Shown here: positions 9,144-14,344 of the stretch, piece after piece
How positions within the stretch are numbered: position 1 is the stretch's first letter
How the letters are laid out: the number at the start of each line of letters is the position of its first letter
Assembly (NCBI GenBank): GCA_036939975.1
Contig: JALLPB010000595.1
Span: 1-14,344 of the forward strand
Length of the DNA stretch: 14,344 bases
DNA from: Cyclostephanos tholiformis
Lineage: Eukaryota > Bacillariophyta > Thalassiosirophyceae > Thalassiosirales > Thalassiosiraceae
Direction: 5' to 3'
Program-made: the position numbers and the translations under genes
Notes under the pieces: generated by a model
Told to the model about the DNA's origin: nothing
The model's database searches: none
The model's input: the letters and a program-made list of their open reading frames with translations, nothing else

Positions 9144-9194
9144 TCAAAGGAGGAAAGCGTACCTATATTCAGAATGAAGGAACCCTAGTTCCTA

Positions 9195-9219
9195 TTTAGG
9201 ATTCCTTAGGAATCCTAAA
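9195..9219. repeat. Third hairpin, next to the right TIR
   Basis: TTTAGGATTCC (9195-9205) and GGAATCCTAAA (9209-9219) are exact reverse complements separated by three bases. The motif is shared with the left subterminal region at 6542-6561. A further short foldback, GGAACCCTAGTTCC, lies just to the left. Confidence 0.8.
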
Positions 9220-9235
9220 GGAATGTACAGTCTAG
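9219..9235 (-). repeat. Right terminal inverted repeat
   Basis: AGGAATGTACAGTCTAG directly precedes the second CCTCAAAA. Its reverse complement matches the left end at 16 of 17 positions. Confidence 0.75.
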
Positions 9236-9294
9236 CCTCAAAATGAGTCTCCTTTGCATGTTGGCTGGCTGCTGAGAGAGCAGAATCAAACAAA

Positions 9295-9848
9295 TCCCTC
9301 AAATCCAGAGATAATATGCTTCATCTAAATATTAAAACTATGGTTGGAACTTTACAAATGATTGTAATAAAACATAACTTAATATTGCTCCATATAAGAT
9401 TAAAGCCATTAGGTTTTGTACTGGTTCTACGTAGACATTTATGTAGTACCATAAGTACCATACCTTTTTGACAAAACAGACCCAAAACATCAGCCAACCA
9501 TGGTGGCTTGCAGCTTTTGCCTATAGCACTGCCTTTGAGGCATGAGGACACCCAAACCAAGCATACCGGCCTCCCTCAAATCCAGAGATAATACACATCA
9601 TCTTAATATTAAAACTATGGTTAGAACTTTACAAATAATTGTAATAAAACATAACTTAATGTTGCTCCATATAAGATTAAACCATTAGTTTTTGGACTGG
9701 TCCTACGTAGACATCTATGTAGTACCATAAGTACCATACCTTTTTGACAAAACAGACCCAAAACATCAGTCAACCATGGTGGCTTGCAGCTTTTGCCCAT
9801 AGCATTGCCTTTGAGGCATGAGGACACCCAAACCAAACACACTAGCCT
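9295..9848. repeat. 277-bp tandem duplication (9295-9571 and 9572-9848)
   Basis: Two adjacent units begin with TCCCTCAAATCCAGAGATAA and are highly similar throughout, including ACTATGGTTRGAACTTTACA and GTAGTACCATAAGTACCATA. The duplication starts about 50 bp beyond the right end of the transposon. The minus strand of both units reads SSCLKG, SCKPPWL, DVLGLFCQKGMVLMVLH with few differences (9321-9560 and 9621-9905), so some coding sequence may have been duplicated with it. I do not recognise that peptide. Confidence 0.9.
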
Positions 9849-10230
9849 CATCCCCACATCATAGGTGATGCTCATTTTGAAACAGATTGCCTTAGTCTCC
9901 AACACTGCCTTCGCCTTCTCCTCTGTTGTTGCCTGCTGCTACCGCTTCTTCTTCAACTCCTCTAGTACTTTGATGTGATCCTCCCAACAGTGAAATACCT
10001 CTGCTATATAAAAAAATCCAAACAAACATGACTCCCACCAGCTGTCTAAAACTTCTTATCATATGTGTTGGCTCTTGCAAGCAACAGAACATGCTCCCTA
10101 GTGGAATGCATTTCAGGACCGCTGTCATTGCATATACCTCCAGGACCCCTTTCAGCAGTACCTGCAGAGCAGACCCATTGTATCCTCCTTCAATCAACAC
10201 ATACACCATGTATTCATTTGCCTCCTGAAT
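9849..10230 (-). pseudogene. Degenerate minus-strand coding relic, unknown
   Basis: Minus-strand translation from about 10230 gives EANEYMVYVLIEGGYNGSAL and continues through MFCCLQEPTHMIRSFRQLVG. A different frame then gives WEDHIKVLEELKKKR, TAG, and QQATTEEKAKAVLETKAICF, running into the 277-bp repeat (VWVSSCLKGNAMGKSCKPPW). The EELKKKR to EEKAKAVL part looks like an amphipathic helix. At least one frameshift and one stop interrupt the reading. A possible acceptor (TTCAATTCAG) lies just upstream near 10230, but no convincing donor is seen. The function is unknown, and it may be a retroelement or host-gene remnant. Confidence 0.3.
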
Positions 10231-10590
10231 TGAAGCACAAGGAGTGCATAATCATCCTTGTCTCAATCTGTTTACCAGAAAATGTTAGGTACATGTTATG
10301 GGTCATTGCTGACTAAAGGGTTTTGTATCTCCCATGACTAACATTGCACTCCAAGGATGAGGTGGGGTTATACAAACCCCGTCCACCCTCCAGATTTACT
10401 GGCTGAATTGTAACAGTTGTGCTAATGGTGGTCTATGGCCAGCATTACTGCACCAATAATATATTTATATCATCAAGCATTGATGGCTTGCTTTGTGATT
10501 GATGTGTTGTTACAAGTTTGACCAATGATGGGCAAACATGTGGGAATACCATCCTACAGTCAATTGCCTCCGCAAGTTGTATTTTTAAAT
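10231..10590. other. Non-coding stretch
   Basis: I see no gene, repeat or structured element that I can support. Short open frames here lack coding character. Confidence 0.4.
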
Positions 10591-10729
10591 AGTGTTGATT
10601 TGCTGTTATGTTGGTACTCTTGAAATTTGGTTATGTTGGTGGTGTTTATTCCTCTTGTTAATATTGTATCAGTGTTTTTTCTTAAAGTTGGGTTGGGTTC
10701 TTGGGGCTCTTCTTATTAGAGAGGGGGGT

Positions 10730-11020
10730 TTTTCAGTGTTGTTGTTGCATTGCTGCCTTTGTTGCACCGTTAGTATATTGCTGCATGTGTCATGATCCTA
10801 CCATTGTTATATCTGCCACCATTGTTGCACCAGCAGCATCGTTGCTGCCATGAGTTGTCACTGACATTGTTGTGGTTGCATAATTGCTGTCATTGTTGTA
10901 CTGTCATCATCACTGTCTTTGTTGTGTTGTCATCATTGCTTCCATTGTTGCACCAGCCAATACAGTTTTGTGGGTGCAAGAGTTGTTGCTGTCATCATCT
11001 CACAGGCATTGTTGCACAAG
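10730..11020. repeat. Low-complexity CATTGTTGC-rich region
   Basis: Degenerate copies of ATTGTTGC and GTTGTTGC with CATCATT recur many times. The clearest pair is CCATTGTTGCACCAGC near 10820 and again near 10943. It looks like a decayed short-unit tandem repeat. The open frames across it (10792-11028 plus, 10919-11167 plus) are products of this composition. Confidence 0.6.
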
Positions 11021-11030
11021 AGGAGTAAGA

Positions 11031-12280
11031 GTGTTGCTTGCAGCAGGGTTTGGATGCTAGTTGTTGTTCCGAATGTGGGAGAGAGATGGAAGGCATTGTC
11101 ATTGCTATTGTTCTTCATCATTATTGGGGCAGTCGATGGTGATATGATGGTGAAATTGGTAGTTTAATACTTGTTACTCTGTTCTTTGGCTGTGGTGCAT
11201 TTAATTTGCTGCAATGAAGAAGCTTTTATCCATCAGTGTCTAGGTGGGGGTGGGGGGTGGTGATGTGATTGTCCATCCCACCTTTTGTATTCACCAATTC
11301 GGCCATGCAGTCCCAGCATCCACACTCACACTATGTTCACTCTTCCCAATCAATCAGGGGCTGAGGCCAAACACCTCATTCATGCTGAGCCTCTTGTGAT
11401 TATCAGCAGTGGCATTTGTTTGGAATTGGAAGTGGGGTGGGAGAGTCTTGTCTGCAGCATTGCTGCCACTGATCAAAGTAGCCATGAGGCTCTCTTTGTT
11501 TGTAGCCTTCCCAGCCATTAGAAGAATTGTTAAGAATAATCTCAGGATGCATCACCCTCTTCCCTTCACTCCCATCAACTGACAAGCACAAAATTTCATT
11601 GATAACAATGATATTTTTTGCGCAGGTGCTTGTTGGGTATGATGCATTGGTAGTGTTCATCATAGAAAGGAAACCCAAGCTTAACACTCAAACAGATCCC
11701 TCGCCCATTTATCAAACCAAGTATGCAGCCATCTTTGATGCAGCAAGTTACTTTCAATTCAAGAGCCTTGAATGATAGTTGTGATTCACTGTCTTGTTGA
11801 CTCTTTGGCAAGTTTTTTCAATATAAGCATGCCATCCCTCCTATTCAATTGAGGGACTGATGCATATATGGCCTACAAAAACAATGCAAAGAGAGCATAT
11901 GCCCACCTTAGAATGTCATCGCTTTTGATGCCTGGCTTCAGTGGCAATGGCCCCACATGGCCTTGGTTGGCATATTGTTGGAGCATTCGAGCAGAAGGAC
12001 TGACACCATTCTTTTATTTTTTTGCAACTTGATATAATCACAAACCTCTCTGCCTTTCTCCTCCTGCTCTCATGCATACTGTACATTTGACCTCAATCTA
12101 GGGGAATATTCACCAAAGGAACTTTGAAACCAGAGGCCTCTGCACCGTCCTGCTGCCAATAGGGTGAGTTTTACACGAATGGGGGTGTAAACGGTAAGAC
12201 CGGGGCGATTGGGTTTGGAATCTTGTTCTAATAAAGATTCGACCCCCTCGCCCAACTCCGTTGGCACCAGGAGAGATGCT
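11031..12280. other. Mostly non-coding stretch with weak coding-like minus-strand text
   Basis: No gene can be supported. The minus strand at 11403-11811 reads as two partly overlapping frames (GLINGRGICLSVKLGFPFYD, then NEILCLSVDGSEGKRVMHPE) that could be one decayed coding stretch. The minus strand at 12070-12267 also has a 65-codon frame without ATG. Small foldbacks occur at about 12168-12190 (TTTACAC/GTGTAAA) and 12220-12241 (GAATCTT/AAGATTC). Confidence 0.3.
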
Positions 12281-14040
12281 TCAGGGTGGGTTTGGGGATT
12301 TTAAGTTTCTATGAAAACTATTGGCTTGCGAGCTAGGGCGGTTTGCGACGAGGCATTGCGCTGCGGAAATGACGTTGCCCCTGATCCCTTTGAGCTGCTC
12401 ATCCAAGCCATTGAGCTTGAGGACGGGGTTTGGGCGGGCGTCCAACACCAACTTTGAGACGCTGTTCTCGAAAACGAAATCCAACATGTTGAACCCAAAC
12501 TCTTTGTGCCGGTGCCACTTGGCCTCCTTGAACTCCCGAAGTACACAAAGCTCTTCCAGGGCAGCGGATAGAAAGTACCCATTGGAACGGAGTGGGTCCA
12601 TGACCTTACCCCCTGCCTCATCTTGGCAGTGCACTTGAACATGGTCTTTAGGAGCTTTGTGACCAAGGCCCAACACTGCACCTTGCAGGCCTCACTGGGG
12701 TGTTCACCTCCCACCTTGTTGAGAGTATCTTTGTAAAAACGATTGACCTCTATGACAAACAGGCTGTGGAAGAGGCCCCTGAATTCCCGTACCTCCAAAA
12801 GGACAGTGCGAGGTTCAGGCCTCATGCCAAAAGTTGCTTCGATGGTGTTCTGGATTAGGTTGAAGGAGCGCTCCACCCCCTCCTTGAGCTGCTTCATAGT
12901 GCCATTGCCATCAGCAGGCTTCCACATCTTGTAAGTTTTTAGCGCCATGAATCAACCTGGCTATCCCTCTTGCCGGACTTGGCCCCATCAAGCACAGGAG
13001 GATATGAGGTGAGCACTGAATGGCAGTGTGCTGACTGCATAAAAGTCTTCGAGACCCGCTTCCCATGTTCTTCCCTCTTCATCATGTCCTCCTGGTAGAT
13101 GGCGGCCTCGGAGATGAGGCACATGGCATAGACCATCCCCCCGATGCAAGAGTAGGAGCCTGGAGGGAGGTGGAGTCGGGCCCAATCCATCGCAGCCTCC
13201 CTCCCACTGAAGGTTACCCCTCCAATCTTGATGCCCCCTCCCCTCATTTCTTGTCGGAGCAAGTCGAGCCGCCCATTCACCACCACTTCTTAGGCCTGGA
13301 AGCATCGATCAACCTCTGCCAAAGTGGCGCCCGACATCCCTCCCCCGAGGCCGCAACCTCCCGAATGCATTGAGTGTCCTTCCTGGCCCCGTCCAGCTCG
13401 TGAGCCATCTGGGTCAGCCCCGTTGAGAGGGTCAACATCTCGTGTTGCAGGTGGAGCACCTCTTTGCCCAAATGCCCGACACCCCCGTGCAAGGTCAGAT
13501 AGCTCGTGTTTGCGGCGTGCACACCCAACTCCCCCCAAAGGAGTCCGACGCTATCTTCCAGACACTGAAGGGAATCTGTGTCTGCCCCGACCTCCAAACC
13601 GGCTGCATCTTTGTTGTCATCCAAGTTGTACCCTTCGCAACAACATGTTGCACGCATGGGGGTGGTGGCAAATGGAGTCTGGAGGACTCGGTTTGTGAAG
13701 TCTGCCAGGCCTGCCGCCCATGCGGCATCCTCATGAGGCTCCCCCTCCCCGGCAGCCAGCTGATTGACCAGCTGGCAAATGTTGGCCTTCAATCCTCCAA
13801 TGTTGTTTCTGCTCTCCAGCAGATCCTTCGTGGCCAAAGTGGTGGCTCTGCTGGGAGGCAGACCTCGGTGTATCCATGGTAGTCATTTTCCCTCACGAAG
13901 TAGGCCCCCAGCGCCAACACCCCCATGTGGGATTGAGAGGCATGGGAGGCAAACTTGCACCGAGTCTTGAGGCAAAACCTGTCCGGGAACTGGCCCTGTG
14001 CGCCGTGGGTGATGACACTGCCACAAATCCCCTTAGTTGC
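12281..14040 (-). pseudogene. Frameshifted copy of a diatom multicopy protein family
   Basis: Read from right to left, five minus-strand frame segments follow on from each other. They cover about 14040-13856 (GAYFVRENDYHGYTEVCLP), 13855-13290 (heptad-rich, coiled-coil-like, LGKEVLHLQHEMLTLSTGL), 13286-12950 (IKIGGVTFSGREAAMDWARL, then PPGSYSCIGGMVYAM), 12948-12614 (MALKTYKMWKPADGNGTMKQ to EACKVQCWALVTKLLKTMF), and 12608-12281 (LREFKEAKWHRHKEFGF to LNGLDEQLKGIRG). The breaks fall near GGG 13853-13855, a TGG repeat at about 13280-13291, 12942-12950, and the C5 run at 12609-12613. Each looks like a small indel. The order of coiled coil, an IGGVTF-like block, LKTYxxWxxxDG, a Trp-containing helix and a C-terminal LxxLxxxLK helix matches a family I recall as very abundant in diatom genomes, often thought to be repeat-associated. 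Its function is unknown to me. Homopolymer read errors are an alternative to genuine decay. Confidence 0.6.
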
Positions 14041-14043
14041 GCA

Positions 14044-14178
14044 TGTCGGCGACATGTCGCCAACATGTCGCCGACAGCGACAATGTCGGCAAAATTCGGC
14101 CAACAGGGCGTGTCGCCGACACCGACAGATTATTTTTTTTTTCGTTCCCGCGCAAAAAAATGTCGGGAAATGGCGACA
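14044..14178. repeat. Cluster of 11-bp palindromes TGTCGSCGACA
   Basis: TGTCGGCGACA (14044-14054), TGTCGCCAACA (14055-14065) and TGTCGCCGACA (14066-14076) are directly adjacent 11-bp units. TGTCGCCGACA recurs at 14111-14121. Partial copies lie at 14084-14090 (TGTCGGC) and as an imperfect foldback from TGTCG (14161) to CGACA (14178). The unit is itself a palindrome around a central S, so the array can fold in many ways. It sits at the upstream edge of the minus-strand pseudogene and could be its promoter, a subterminal transposon array, or a protein-binding cluster. Confidence 0.7.
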
Positions 14179-14214
14179 TTTCATAGCTATGCAAAAATAT
14201 CGTACCGTAGAGTA

Positions 14215-14344
14215 CATCTACCAAAAGAACAACATCTCTACACCAACACACAACAACCAACTCGAGCCACCGTCACCTTACTCCCATCAGCTTTTCCCTC
14301 CTCTCTCTCCGTGGGTGCAGCAGCGGCACCATCCAATCACGGCG
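14215..14344 (+). promoter_or_regulatory. Possible 5' leader of a gene beyond the right edge
   Basis: The last 130 bp on the plus strand are C- and CA-rich (CACCAACACACAACAACC, then TTTTCCCTCCTCTCTCTCC) and contain no ATG. This resembles CA-rich untranslated leaders upstream of algal start codons. No initiation codon or promoter element fixes it, so it is a suggestion only. Confidence 0.2.

Larger units (their letters stand above)
6463..9243. mobile_element. Candidate 2765-bp DNA transposon with 17-bp TIRs and 8-bp target-site duplication
   Basis: The element proper is 6471-9235. The left end CTAGGCTGTACATTCCT (6471-6487) and the reverse complement of the right end CTAGACTGTACATTCCT (9219-9235) match at 16 of 17 positions. 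Outside them CCTCAAAA is repeated exactly at 6463-6470 and 9236-9243. The subterminal motif TTAGGATTCCTNNNGAATCC occurs inside both ends, at 6542-6561 on plus and 9199-9218 on minus, so the two ends belong together. An 8-bp duplication is usual for hAT and P superfamilies and near the lower limit for Mutator-like elements. No transposase with recognisable catalytic residues is visible, so the superfamily is unassigned. The only coding signal is the decayed minus-strand region at about 7907-8925, so the copy is probably non-autonomous or dead. Confidence 0.7.

Noticed and set aside
11403..11811. Minus-strand gene of two overlapping frames
   Set aside because: The text is suggestive, but there is no recognisable domain, no clear start and no splice signals, so it is mentioned only within the region entry.
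12070..12100. Additional transposon end near CTGTACATTTGACC
   Set aside because: It shares only CTGTACATT with the terminal repeats at 6471 and 9235, with no flanking duplication.
12160..12270. Possible tRNA or other folded RNA around GATTCGACCCC
   Set aside because: Short foldbacks are present, but no cloverleaf with acceptor, anticodon and T arms could be built on either strand.

Overview
This is nuclear DNA from a eukaryote, most likely a diatom or a close stramenopile relative. The evidence is one large protein gene interrupted by a 100-bp GT-AG intron, long non-coding stretches with repeats and decayed elements, and a broken gene at the right end whose architecture matches a protein family I recall as highly multiplied in diatom genomes. 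That recollection could not be checked here. There is no operon structure, CRISPR array, rRNA, or tRNA that I could recognise.

Layout. 1-360 is AT-rich and holds no supported gene. 571 to about 1140 is a GC-rich, pyrimidine-skewed minisatellite with a period of about 136 bp. 1350-1500 carries three near-perfect palindromes. 1598-1728 is a two-block array of a 19-bp repeat, just upstream of the only clearly intact gene. That gene (1891-4629 joined to 4730-5389) encodes a 1132-residue protein: a long disordered N-terminal half, then armadillo-type helical repeats split by a Ser-rich linker. 5581-6096 holds two copies of a 237-bp direct repeat.

6471-9235 is best read as one 2765-bp DNA transposon. 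It has 17-bp terminal inverted repeats (16/17 identical), an exact 8-bp target-site duplication (CCTCAAAA), shared subterminal motifs, and a cluster of hairpins at its right end. Inside it is a decayed minus-strand coding region that I cannot assign to a transposase family. Just outside its right end, 9295-9848 is a tandem duplication of a 277-bp unit. 9850-12280 is mostly non-coding or strongly decayed sequence, with one minus-strand coding relic near 9850-10230 and a low-complexity stretch at 10730-11020.

12281 to about 14040 is a minus-strand pseudogene whose parts sit in successive frames, with at least four frame changes. Beyond its upstream end is a cluster of 11-bp palindromes (TGTCGSCGACA). 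The last 130 bp are CA- and pyrimidine-rich without an ATG and could be the leader of a gene starting beyond the window.

The armadillo gene is the only locus I would call functional. The rest records repeat expansion and transposon decay around it. I see no convincing new multi-gene system; the most original observation is the apparently undescribed 8-bp-TSD element and its unidentified coding relic.
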